Positions 51,282-59,838 of a DNA stretch of 64,000 bases are shown here, in pieces (positions within the stretch are counted from its first letter, which is position 1; each line of letters starts with the position of its first letter). This stretch comes from Emcibacter sp. Its GTDB lineage: Bacteria > Pseudomonadota > Alphaproteobacteria > Sphingomonadales > Emcibacteraceae. The DNA lies in the NCBI RefSeq assembly GCF_963675455.1, contig NZ_OY776217.1, positions 2,032,001-2,096,000 on the forward strand, read 5' to 3'. A model generated the notes under the pieces. The model was not told where the DNA came from. It made no database searches and was given only the letters and a program-made list of their open reading frames with translations. A program made the position numbers and the translations under genes.

Positions 51282-53342
51282 TTGTATTTTTTTTCGGGCA
51301 AAACAGAAGCCTTGCCAGCCCTGTCCCCGGCTCTGGATCACAATGTGGTTCTTGATCCGGATAAGGTCAATCGCGATTTAAGGCTGGACCAGATTTCCCT
51401 TTTTTACAAAGGGATACCTTTCGTTGCGACCTGCAATATCCTGATTGCTTCCTTTGTCTTCTGGGCGCTATACCAGCCGGTTTTACAAACCGTACTTTTC
51501 TTTTGGCTCGGTTTTATGTTTCTGGTGTGCGCGGCAAGGTTTTTTGCCTGGCATCTGTTTAATGGCGCCGACTGGGAACACCATCCGGATCGCTGGTACC
51601 GGATTTATCTCGCCGGGACATTTATGACAGGGGCGACCTGGGCGTCAATAGTAGGATTTTTATTCCTGACGTCGTCGATACAGGACATTCTGGTCATTGT
51701 CTTTACCATTTCCGGCATGACGGCCGGGGCCCTTGTTTCGTCAGCCTCCTGTTTTCCGTCCTATCTTCTGTTTAATATTCCCCCGCTGTTTTCGCTGATC
51801 GGATATTTTCTGTTCGTCGGGCAGATTGAAATGGCGGCGATGGTCGGTTTCTATACGCTGTTTACCAATATGCTGGCCAAGAATCTCGAAGCCAGCATGC
51901 GCAACGCCTCCTACCTGAAAATCATGAACAAGCAGCTGGCGGAAATTGCTCTGAAAGAGAAGAATATTGCTGAGGGACAGGAAAAACTTCTTGAAAAACA
52001 GGTGGCAGAGCTTGAGCAGACTTACAAACAGTTGAAAGACAAGCAGGCGGCCTATGAAAAGGTCGTCGATGAAAACATGCGCTCCCGCGAAGAAGCGGAA
52101 AAAGCAAACCGGGCGAAAAGCGATTTTCTGGCCGCCATGAGTCATGAGATCAGGACTCCCATGAACGGCATGCTCGGAATGCTTTCCCTTCTCAAGGATA
52201 CCAGCCTGAGTGACAAGCAGAAGGGTTATCTGAAAACGGCGGTTAAATCCGGCAAGATCCTTCTTCAACTGCTCAATGATATTCTCGACCTGACCAAGGT
52301 CGAAGCCGGCAAAATGGAACTGGAAATTGTGCCCTTCAATCTGGGGCAGATTTTGCAGGAGATATCCGACATCTGGGAAGCCAGGATCAGGGCTAAGGGA
52401 CTAGAGTACAAGGTAACAATGGAGGATGTGGCTGATCGGCGCTGGCGCGGTGACCCGGTCCGGTTGCGGCAGATTCTGCATAATCTGGTCAGTAATGCCC
52501 TGAAGTTTACCATGCAGGGCAATATTATGATCAGAATTTCCCTGCTTTCGGAGGATGAACAATACGGCAGGCTGAAATTCACTGTTATTGATACCGGTAT
52601 CGGTCTGGATATGGAGCAGGAATCCTATCTGTTTGAAAAGTTCAGCCAGGCGGATGCCTCTACCACCAGGAAATTCGGCGGAACCGGCCTTGGCCTGGCC
52701 ATATGCCGGGAACTGGTATCCCTGATGGACGGTAATATTTCCGTCAGCAGCATCCCCGGTAAGGGCGCCGCCTTCAGTTTTACTGTCAGGCTGGAGCAGG
52801 ATGCGGCGGATGAGGCAGGGGATGCGCCTGCAGAAACATTGCCGGACCGCAGGATGGGGCTTGTCTGTTCAAAGCCTGTGAAGGTGCTGGCTGCGGAGGA
52901 CAATCATATCAACAGGGTTGTTGTGCAGTCCATGCTGAAGGCGGAAGGACTTGCCCTGCAATTTGTGCAAAACGGCCTGGAGGCCTTTCAGGCGGTTCGG
53001 GATGGTGATTACGACCTTGTCCTGATGGATATTCACATGCCTGAAATGGATGGTCTTGAAGCCACACGGCGTATCAGGGAGCTAAAGGGGGCGAAAGGAA
53101 AAATCCCTATTATTGCCCTGACGGCCAACGCCATGGCCGGGGATCGGGAAACCTATCTTCTTCATGGAATGGACGAATATGTCAGTAAACCGGTTGACGG
53201 AAAAACACTCTATACAGCCATGGCAAACCTGGTGGAGCCGCTGGAAGTCTATTTTGAAGAGATTGAACCTGTCCGGGAAGAGAACGTCCAGAAACATCAG
53301 GAAAAACTGGAAGCATTCATAAGCAGCATATCGGAAGGCTAG
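51282..53342 (+). CDS. Hybrid sensor histidine kinase/response regulator
   Basis: A 686-residue protein with five or six membrane helices in the first about 210 residues and no obvious ligand domain, then a coiled coil (about 215-275). A HisKA domain (His in FLAAMSHEIRTPMNGMLG), a HATPase domain (NLVSNALKFT, GIGLDM, GGTGLGLAICRE) and a C-terminal receiver with the phospho-Asp in LVLMDIHMPEMDGLEATRRIRE follow. The partner output protein is not encoded nearby and the stimulus is unknown. The start is TTG 51282; an alternative start cannot be ruled out. Confidence 0.88.
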   Translation: MYFFSGKTEALPALSPALDHNVVLDPDKVNRDLRLDQISLFYKGIPFVATCNILIASFVFWALYQPVLQTVLFFWLGFMFLVCAARFFAWHLFNGADWEHHPDRWYRIYLAGTFMTGATWASIVGFLFLTSSIQDILVIVFTISGMTAGALVSSASCFPSYLLFNIPPLFSLIGYFLFVGQIEMAAMVGFYTLFTNMLAKNLEASMRNASYLKIMNKQLAEIALKEKNIAEGQEKLLEKQVAELEQTYKQLKDKQAAYEKVVDENMRSREEAEKANRAKSDFLAAMSHEIRTPMNGMLGMLSLLKDTSLSDKQKGYLKTAVKSGKILLQLLNDILDLTKVEAGKMELEIVPFNLGQILQEISDIWEARIRAKGLEYKVTMEDVADRRWRGDPVRLRQILHNLVSNALKFTMQGNIMIRISLLSEDEQYGRLKFTVIDTGIGLDMEQESYLFEKFSQADASTTRKFGGTGLGLAICRELVSLMDGNISVSSIPGKGAAFSFTVRLEQDAADEAGDAPAETLPDRRMGLVCSKPVKVLAAEDNHINRVVVQSMLKAEGLALQFVQNGLEAFQAVRDGDYDLVLMDIHMPEMDGLEATRRIRELKGAKGKIPIIALTANAMAGDRETYLLHGMDEYVSKPVDGKTLYTAMANLVEPLEVYFEEIEPVREENVQKHQEKLEAFISSISEG

Positions 53343-53364
53343 CAGGTCCTGCTACAGGACCTGC
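53342..53364. terminator. Hairpin between convergent genes
   Basis: A perfect 10-bp inverted repeat (GCAGGTCCTG/CAGGACCTGC) with a 3-base loop begins on the last base of the kinase stop. No T-run follows on either strand, so it is a weak bidirectional terminator at best. Two 14-bp copies of AATATGATGTCAGC lie just after it (53372-53385, 53388-53401). Confidence 0.5.
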
Positions 53365-53396
53365 CCGTTGGAATATGATGTCAGCGAAATATGATG

Positions 53397-53729
53397 TCAG
53401 CTTTTCGGCTTGATATCGTTCTTTTCGAATACTTCGATCAGTTCGCCGGAGGCGGCCATTTCACGAATGATGTCGCAACCGCCGATAAACTCACCCTTGA
53501 CATAAAGCTGGGGGATTGTCGGCCATTCGCTGAACTCCTTGATCCCTTCGCGAAGGGCGGGGTCCTGAAGCACGTCAAAGGCTTCAAAATCAACATTGTA
53601 ATAATTCAGCACCTCGATCACCGCAGCGGAAAATCCGCACTGGGGAAACATCGGGCTGCCTTTCATGTAAAGAACAACATCGCTGTTTTTGATATCGTCT
53701 TCAATTCGGGTGAAAACCGGATTGCTCAT
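53397..53729 (-). CDS. grxD: Monothiol glutaredoxin (Grx4 type)
   Basis: A 110-residue glutaredoxin with the CGFS active site (MFPQCGFSA), the cis-Pro motif WPTIPQLYV and the GSH-binding GGCDII. CGFS glutaredoxins carry [2Fe-2S] clusters and pair with BolA proteins in iron-sulfur and iron homeostasis. The bolA-like gene lies directly upstream in the same orientation (26 bp), which supports that partnership. All glutathione-binding motifs are intact. Confidence 0.94.
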   Translation of the reverse strand: MSNPVFTRIEDDIKNSDVVLYMKGSPMFPQCGFSAAVIEVLNYYNVDFEAFDVLQDPALREGIKEFSEWPTIPQLYVKGEFIGGCDIIREMAASGELIEVFEKNDIKPKS

Positions 53730-53755
53730 TTCTACTTGTCCCTGAAATTATGTGT

Positions 53756-53986
53756 TTATTCTTCTGAGGTCTGCAGGGCGAGGGCGTGTAATGCCTCACC
53801 CATATTGCCCTTGAGGGCCTTATAGACCATCTGATGCTGTTGTACCCTGCTTTTTCCTTTAAAGGCACTTGAAACCACATGGGCCGCATAGTGATCGCCG
53901 TCGCCGCGCAGGTCCTGGATGGTGACCTTGGCATCGGGAAGGCTTTCCTTTATCAGTTTTTCTATTTCTGCAGCATCCATTGCCAT
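53756..53986 (-). CDS. BolA family protein
   Basis: A 76-residue protein with the BolA fold: MDAAEIEKLIKESLPDAKVTIQDLRGDGDHYAAHVVS, then RVQQHQMVYKAL with the helix-turn-helix-like basic motif and a conserved His (QQHQMVY). BolA/YrbA proteins form heterodimers with CGFS glutaredoxins; the gene precedes grxD. At this size it is closer to IbaG/YrbA-type than to full-length BolA. Confidence 0.92.
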   Translation of the reverse strand: MAMDAAEIEKLIKESLPDAKVTIQDLRGDGDHYAAHVVSSAFKGKSRVQQHQMVYKALKGNMGEALHALALQTSEE

Positions 53987-54121
53987 CGTATCTGTACTCC
54001 AATTAGGTCTGACTTATACAGTTTGGCATCTGGCCAAATTCACGTCAAGACAACTGGCCTCTATATGGGGGCAAGTGGCGGAAATTTGAAGGGGAAAAAT
54101 GTTTTTTTTAAACGCACAGGC

Positions 54122-55102
54122 TTAATCAAAACGGGCCGCAAAGCGGTCACCGGCAATGGTGCCGGAAACAATATTTCTGATCTTGCTGATCTGGTCCGCA
54201 TCCAGTTCCTTTTTCCACTTTTCCGCCGCCGTTTTCGGGTCGCGGACGGTCTGGTGGTATTTCTCGTTGCTGCCGCTGTAATTCAGGCTGCTCTGCAGGA
54301 AGGCGTCGGTCTGATCATTGTAGGACAGGCCGCAGAACGCATAGAGTTTCCTGGTCACCCCAATGGGGTCATCGCAGAGGTCTTCATAGACAAGATCATA
54401 GCAGTTTTCGAGACCCTCGATGTCTTTCATGACTTTCTCGTTGAAGCTGACCCAGGTGCAGGCCAGTTGTTCCTCAAGAGACATTTCCTTTAATTTCTCG
54501 ACAGTCCAGCCGCGCTCTTTTGACAGTGGCATGGCGGCGACTTCTTCATAAAAAACAACATTTTCCATCAGTTTCAATTTCCGGCCACGCAGCTGGGAGG
54601 AAACATAACCACAGGGATGTCTCAGGATATGCACGACCTTGCCTTCAGGGAAGGCCCGGGCAACAAGTCCGGTCCGGCAGTTGGAATTGACCGATTTCAT
54701 CACCGGGACAATTTTTCCCTTGGCCATTTTGCGGCGGGATACAGCCGGCACCTTGACGTCGGACGGCAGGCTGAGGCGGTGGGCGACGGCGCCTATTACC
54801 TTAAGCATAAACAGGAACTTGGCCCGGAAGGCGTTCATGAAAGCGCTGAAATAGCTTTTCGGGAAAACGGGCAGGGAACCTGCCGACTTTAACTGCCGGA
54901 CATCCCAGAGGCGGGTGAAATAGTCCCGTGTCGCGGGGATCAGCTTTTCTATTTCTTCGGACTTGGGAAAAAAGGGTACTTCCTCGGTCACGACAACTGA
55001 ATCCGGTTCATGGCGGTACAATACATCCGGATGGCTGTCGAAAATCTTGGCCACCCAAGTGGTGCCGCTACGTGGTGAGCCGATTAAAAAGATCATTTTC
55101 AT
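54122..55102 (-). CDS. Sulfotransferase family protein
   Basis: A 326-residue PAPS-dependent sulfotransferase-like protein. The 5'-phosphosulfate-binding loop is at the N-terminus (IFLIGSPRSGTTWVAKIF), and the 3'-phosphate-binding region is likely near KVVHILRHPCGYVSSQLRGR. The acceptor may be a polysaccharide, lipid or small molecule. Sulfated exopolysaccharide is conceivable in view of the XrtA locus, but the genes are 40 kb apart, so this is only a guess. Confidence 0.8.
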   Translation of the reverse strand: MKMIFLIGSPRSGTTWVAKIFDSHPDVLYRHEPDSVVVTEEVPFFPKSEEIEKLIPATRDYFTRLWDVRQLKSAGSLPVFPKSYFSAFMNAFRAKFLFMLKVIGAVAHRLSLPSDVKVPAVSRRKMAKGKIVPVMKSVNSNCRTGLVARAFPEGKVVHILRHPCGYVSSQLRGRKLKLMENVVFYEEVAAMPLSKERGWTVEKLKEMSLEEQLACTWVSFNEKVMKDIEGLENCYDLVYEDLCDDPIGVTRKLYAFCGLSYNDQTDAFLQSSLNYSGSNEKYHQTVRDPKTAAEKWKKELDADQISKIRNIVSGTIAGDRFAARFD

Positions 55103-55250
55103 CCCCTGCTATTGTCCTGTCGCAGATTTTCCTTTTACATATTTAACAAGGATTTAGCACATAAAACCAACCAATTTGTTAATATGGTGCAAAAAGAAAG
55201 GCAGCAGAATTATTTTCCTGCTGCCTGTTTTGTCTGTTCTGTCTCAAGGA

Positions 55251-57458
55251 TCAGTTTGCCATGTAACTGCGCATCCAGCCCGCGTGTTTTTCGCGCAGGG
55301 TGGCGACCGGTATGGAAAAGATTCCTTCAACTTCAAGGTTTTGGCCGGTTACGGTGCCGACTTTGGCGGCGGTAACGCCGGCATCTGATGCTGAAGCAAG
55401 GATGTTATCGGCGACCGAGACCGGAACAGACAGAATGTATCGCGCCTGATCCTCGCCAAATCCATAGGCATGCAGCGGCACCGCACCGGATTCAGATGCC
55501 ACTTTCATGCCCAGACCAGAGGCAATGGCCATTTCAGCGAGGGCCACAAACAGACCGCCGTCGGATATGTCGTGACAGCTCTTGACGGTGCCGGCTTCAA
55601 TCAGGCCGCGGACAAAATCACCGTTTTTCTTCTCCAGCGCCAGATCCACTTTCGGCGGCGCGCCTTCTTCACGGCCTTCCATCACATCAAGATAGAGGGA
55701 TGAGCCAAGATGGCCGGTTGTTTCCCCGATCAGGATCAGTATTTCGCCCTCGGCTCTCGGGGCGATAGTTGCCATTTTATTGCTGTCTTTCAGCAGGCCG
55801 ACACCGCCGATGGCCGGGGTCGGATGAATGCCGGTGCCGTTGGTTTCATTATACAGCGATACGTTGCCGGACACGACGGGGTAGTCGAGCGCCGTACAGG
55901 CATCGCGCAGCCCCTCGATACAGCCGACAAACTGGCCCATGATGTCCGGGCGTTCCGGATTACCGAAGTTGAGGCAGTTCGTGATGGCCAGTGGTGTGCC
56001 GCCGACGGCGGTGATATTTCGCCATGTCTCGGCCACAGCCTGTTTGCCGCCTTCATAGGGATCGGCGAAGCAGTAACGCGGTGTGCAGTCGGTGGAAATG
56101 GCCAGTGCCTTCTCTGTCCCGTGAATGCGGACGACAGCGGAATCGCCGCCCGGTTTCTGGATGGTGTCGGCCATGACCTGATGGTCATACTGTTCCCAGA
56201 TCCAGCTGCGGCTGCAAAGTGCCGGTGAGCCGACCATTTTCAGCAGGGCTTCACCCAGGTCATCGGGGGCTGTGATGTCATCTGCAGACAAAACCGCCGC
56301 CGGGTCTTTTCTGACCCACGGACGATCATATTCGGGGCTGTTGTCAGCCAGCGGGCCGGCCGGAATGTCGGCCACGGTCTCGCCCTGGAACATGAGGGTC
56401 AGGTTGCCGGTATCGGTTATCTTACCGATCACGGCAAAATCCAGATCCCATTTACGGAAGATGGCTTCCGCTTCGCCCTCGCGGCCCGGCTTCAGAACCA
56501 TCAGCATACGTTCCTGACTTTCGGACAGCATCATCTCGTAAGGGGTCATATGTTCTTCACGCTGGGGCACATTGTCCAGGTTCAGTTCAAAGCCGACACC
56601 GCCGCCGGAAGCCATCTCCACCGAGGAAGAGGTGAGGCCGGCTGCCCCCATATCCTGAATGGCGACAATGGCGTCGGTGGCCATCAGCTCAAGACAGGCT
56701 TCGATCAGCAGTTTTTCAGTGAAGGGGTCGCCAACCTGAACGGTGGGGCGTTTTTCCTCACTGTCCTCGGTGAATTCGGCAGAGGCCATGGTGGCGCCGT
56801 GAATGCCGTCACGGCCGGTCTTGGAGCCCACATAAACCACCGGATTGCCGACACCTGCGGCCGCAGAAAGGAAGATGTTGTTGGCGTCTGCAAGGCCGAC
56901 GGTCATGGCATTGACCAGGATGTTGCCGTCATAGGATGGATGGAAATTGGTTTCGCCGCCGACGGTGGGCACACCGACACAGTTGCCATAGCCGCCGATG
57001 CCTTCGACCACACCGCTCAAGAGATGGCGGGTTTTCGGATGATCGGGGGAGCCGAAACGCAGGGCGTTCATATTGGCAATGGGACGCGCACCCATGGTAA
57101 AGACGTCCCGCAGGATACCGCCGACACCGGTGGCGGCACCCTGATAGGGTTCGATATAGGACGGGTGGTTGTGGCTTTCCATCTTGAAGATGGCAGCCTG
57201 GCCGTCGCCGATGTCAATCACACCGGCGTTTTCGCCGGGGCCCTGGATCACCCAGGGAGCCTTGGTCGGCAGGGTTTTCAGGTGAAGCTTGGAGGATTTG
57301 TAGGAGCAATGCTCACTCCACATCACAGAGAAAATACCAAGCTCGGTCAGGGTCGGCGTGCGGCCCAGGATTTTCAGCACAAGCTGGTATTCATCGTCAC
57401 TCAGGCCGTGTTCCCTGATCAGCTCTTCAGTGATTTCCACGTTATTGTTCCACGTCAT
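55251..57458 (-). CDS. purL: Phosphoribosylformylglycinamidine synthase, large subunit
   Basis: The 735-residue small-type PurL catalyses the ATP-dependent step FGAR to FGAM in purine synthesis with PurQ and PurS. Family motifs are SEHCSYKSSK, VQGPGENAGVIDIGDG-like IQGPGENAGVIDIG, MESHNHPSYIEPY and GAAGLTSSSVEMA. It lacks the C-terminal glutaminase found in the long enterobacterial PurL, so PurQ is needed. The start ATG has GGAATTGGGAT before it. Last gene of purC-S-Q-L. Confidence 0.96.
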   Translation of the reverse strand: MTWNNNVEITEELIREHGLSDDEYQLVLKILGRTPTLTELGIFSVMWSEHCSYKSSKLHLKTLPTKAPWVIQGPGENAGVIDIGDGQAAIFKMESHNHPSYIEPYQGAATGVGGILRDVFTMGARPIANMNALRFGSPDHPKTRHLLSGVVEGIGGYGNCVGVPTVGGETNFHPSYDGNILVNAMTVGLADANNIFLSAAAGVGNPVVYVGSKTGRDGIHGATMASAEFTEDSEEKRPTVQVGDPFTEKLLIEACLELMATDAIVAIQDMGAAGLTSSSVEMASGGGVGFELNLDNVPQREEHMTPYEMMLSESQERMLMVLKPGREGEAEAIFRKWDLDFAVIGKITDTGNLTLMFQGETVADIPAGPLADNSPEYDRPWVRKDPAAVLSADDITAPDDLGEALLKMVGSPALCSRSWIWEQYDHQVMADTIQKPGGDSAVVRIHGTEKALAISTDCTPRYCFADPYEGGKQAVAETWRNITAVGGTPLAITNCLNFGNPERPDIMGQFVGCIEGLRDACTALDYPVVSGNVSLYNETNGTGIHPTPAIGGVGLLKDSNKMATIAPRAEGEILILIGETTGHLGSSLYLDVMEGREEGAPPKVDLALEKKNGDFVRGLIEAGTVKSCHDISDGGLFVALAEMAIASGLGMKVASESGAVPLHAYGFGEDQARYILSVPVSVADNILASASDAGVTAAKVGTVTGQNLEVEGIFSIPVATLREKHAGWMRSYMAN

Positions 57459-57480
57459 ATCCCAATTCCTAACACTGGTC

Positions 57481-58143
57481 CTAATTCAGGCTGTTCAGCA
57501 TGCTTTCGAAAAATCCGCGTCCGTCGGTGCCGCCCTGGGCATCTTCGATCAGTCGTTCCGGATGAGGCATCATGCCGAGAATATTCTTGCGCCGGTTGAT
57601 GATGCCGGCAATGTCGTTGCGGGAGCCGTTGGGATTGTCCATATAGCGAAATACCACACGGTTCTGATCTTCGAGTTCCTTAAGGGTATCATCGTCGGCA
57701 AAATAATTGCCGTCGTGATGAGCAACCGGAATATTGATGATCTGGCCCTGCTTATAGGCATTGGTATAAGGGGTATCGCTATTTTCCACCCTCAGGTCCA
57801 CATGTTTGCAGACGAATTTCAGGCTTTCATTGCGCATCAGGGCGCCGGGAAGAAGTCCGGTCTCGGTCAATACCTGGAAGCCGTTGCAGACCCCGAAAAT
57901 ATTGACACCCTTGTCGGCCCGGGCAATCACTTCCTTCATCGCCGGGGAGCGTGCCGCCATGGCGCCGCAGCGCAGGTAATCCCCGAAGGAAAAACCGCCG
58001 GGCAGGGCGATCAGGTCCACATCGGGGATTTCACTATCCTGATGCCAGACGATATGTGGTTTCTGTCCCGTTACCTTTTCCAGTGCGACGATCATGTCCC
58101 TGTCGCAGTTGGAAGCCGGAAAAACAACTACAGCGCTTTTCAT
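57481..58143 (-). CDS. purQ: FGAM synthase, glutaminase subunit
   Basis: A 220-residue class I glutamine amidotransferase. It begins MKSAVVVFPASNCDRD, has the nucleophile Cys in IFGVCNGFQVL and a His/Glu pair near the end (GMMPHPERL), and delivers ammonia to PurL. ATG 58143 is preferred; the frame opens at 58158 with five unconserved residues. It lies 22 bp upstream of purL. Confidence 0.95.
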   Translation of the reverse strand: MKSAVVVFPASNCDRDMIVALEKVTGQKPHIVWHQDSEIPDVDLIALPGGFSFGDYLRCGAMAARSPAMKEVIARADKGVNIFGVCNGFQVLTETGLLPGALMRNESLKFVCKHVDLRVENSDTPYTNAYKQGQIINIPVAHHDGNYFADDDTLKELEDQNRVVFRYMDNPNGSRNDIAGIINRRKNILGMMPHPERLIEDAQGGTDGRGFFESMLNSLN

Positions 58144-58193
58144 AGACGCAATTCCCAAATAAGTTAAAGCCCTCAGGCGAGGGCGTCAGTCAG

Positions 58194-58433
58194 TCAGTCG
58201 ATATCGATGGCGTAATTTTCGATCACCGTGTTGGACAGCAGTTTCCTGCACATTTCTTCCACGGCGGCAATTGCCTTGTCCTTGTCGGTCTCAGCCAGGT
58301 CCAGTTCAATGAACTTGCCCTGACGGACATCGTCAACACCGTCGAAGCCGAGGGCGGCAAGGGCGTGTTGAATGGCTTTGCCCTGGGGATCAAGAACGCC
58401 GTTTTTCAAGGTTACATGTACACGTGCTTTCAC
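58194..58433 (-). CDS. purS: FGAM synthase, PurS subunit
   Basis: A 79-residue protein that bridges PurQ and PurL. Its sequence is typical: KARVHVTLKNGVLDPQGKAIQHALAALGF, RQGKFIELDL and a MCRKLLSNTVIENYAID end. It sits between purC and purQ, in the order usual for bacteria using the three-subunit enzyme. No break or unusual residue is seen, and the length is normal for the family. Confidence 0.95.
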   Translation of the reverse strand: MKARVHVTLKNGVLDPQGKAIQHALAALGFDGVDDVRQGKFIELDLAETDKDKAIAAVEEMCRKLLSNTVIENYAIDID

Positions 58434-58461
58434 GGTGTATCCCTTTCTGAATGTCTAATCG

Positions 58462-59196
58462 TTATTCTGCAGTTTCCAATGAAATGCCCAGTCTGCGGGC
58501 AACTTCCTGATAAGCTTCCACTTCACCGCCGAGATCACGGCGGAAACGGTCCTTGTCCAGTTTCTCGCCGGTTTCAAAATCCCAGAGGCGGCAATTGTCC
58601 GGGCTGAATTCATCGGCCAGAACAAGCTGGACGGTATCTTCTTCCACGAGGCGGCCGTATTCCAGTTTGAAATCCACCAGTTCAATGCCGATGGCGGCAA
58701 ACATGCCTCTGAGGAAATCATTAATCTGCAGGGTCATGCTGAAAATTTCGTCCAGTTCCTCATCACTGGCCAGACCCAGGACCAGGATATGCTCCTCAGC
58801 CATCAGCGGATCGCCAAGATCGTCGTTCTTGAGGGAAAACTCGACGATCGGGCGGGCGAGGCGCGTGCCTTCCTCTACGCCGAACTTTTTCGACATGGAA
58901 CCGGCGGCAATGTTGCGGACGATCACCTCGAGAGGAACGATTTCCACTTTTTTGACCAGCTGTTCCCGATCGGAAAGCCGTTTGATGTAGTGGGTCGGGA
59001 TGCCAATCCCGGCAAGCCGCGTCATGACCAGGTCAGTGATCCGGTTATTTATGATACCCTTGCCGGCGATGGTGCCCTTCTTGAGATTATTGAAGGCTGT
59101 GGCATCATCCTTGAAATACTGAATAATAGTACCGGGTTCAGGCCCCTCATACAGAGTTTTGGCCTTACCCTCATAAAGTTTCACGCCCTTGGTCAT
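58462..59196 (-). CDS. purC: SAICAR synthase
   Basis: The enzyme couples CAIR with aspartate. The protein (244 residues) starts MTKGVKLYEGKAKTLYEGPEPGTIIQYFKDDATAFN, has the ATP-site motifs EVIVRNIAAGSMSKKFGVEEG and ends near LGGEVEAYQEVARRL. ATG 59196 is chosen over 59223 because AAGG precedes it and conserved sequence starts there. It is the first gene of the purC-S-Q-L operon. Confidence 0.96.
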   Translation of the reverse strand: MTKGVKLYEGKAKTLYEGPEPGTIIQYFKDDATAFNNLKKGTIAGKGIINNRITDLVMTRLAGIGIPTHYIKRLSDREQLVKKVEIVPLEVIVRNIAAGSMSKKFGVEEGTRLARPIVEFSLKNDDLGDPLMAEEHILVLGLASDEELDEIFSMTLQINDFLRGMFAAIGIELVDFKLEYGRLVEEDTVQLVLADEFSPDNCRLWDFETGEKLDKDRFRRDLGGEVEAYQEVARRLGISLETAE

Positions 59197-59409
59197 ATGG
59201 GGAACCTTAAAAGTTAAAAACATTAAGAATCAAGCGAGGCGACCATATATCATAAAATTGTCAAATTCAATGAGCCAAAACGAGAAAAGGGGCTTAAAAT
59301 CCCAACTTGAAATTCCTATATAAAAAATATGGAAACCTTCGCCTTTATGGCGTACATATGACCACAAAGATTACTGTCAATTGGACGACGCAAACAGGAG
59401 TTTTGGAAA

Positions 59410-59727
59410 ATGACCCAGTTCGAAGACCGGGAACAGACGTTCGAAAAGAAATATGCAAAAGACGAGGAAAAAGAATTCAAGATCGTTGCCCGGCGCAATA
59501 AGCTTCTTGGATTGTGGGCTGCTGGCCTGATGGGCCTGGAAGGCGACGCAGCAGCGTCCTATGCCAGGGAAGTGGTTGAGGCAGATTTCGAAGAAGCCGG
59601 TCATGAAGATGTTTATCGCAAGGTCAAGGGTGACCTGGACACCAAGGGCGTGGATGTATCCGAACACCAGCTGCGCCGTGAAATGGACGATAAACTGGCC
59701 GAGGCCCGCGAGCAGCTGAAAAACTGA
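59410..59727 (+). CDS. F1F0-ATPase inhibitor, zeta subunit (DUF1476)
   Basis: A 105-residue helical protein: MTQFEDREQTFEKKYAKDEEKEFKIVARRNKLLGLWAA identifies the alphaproteobacterial zeta subunit. Its N-terminal arm inserts into F1 and blocks ATP hydrolysis. The family is practically confined to Alphaproteobacteria, so this gene supports the taxonomic assignment. It is a single-gene unit closed by a strong terminator and diverges from purC. Confidence 0.94.
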   Translation: MTQFEDREQTFEKKYAKDEEKEFKIVARRNKLLGLWAAGLMGLEGDAAASYAREVVEADFEEAGHEDVYRKVKGDLDTKGVDVSEHQLRREMDDKLAEAREQLKN

Positions 59728-59756
59728 GAGACATCCGTCTCAGGCTAAATCATTTA

Positions 59757-59788
59757 AACCACTCTTCCGTCGTGAAGGGTGGTTTTTT
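59757..59788 (+). terminator. Rho-independent terminator of the zeta-subunit gene
   Basis: A perfect 11-bp stem (AACCACTCTTC/GAAGGGTGGTT, G-U pairs included) with a 6-base loop runs into six T residues, 30 bp after the stop codon. Confidence 0.9.
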
Positions 59789-59838
59789 ATTTTTCATCCG
59801 GTTGCCGGCGAATGTCGTAAGATGGGGCAGGAACAGGA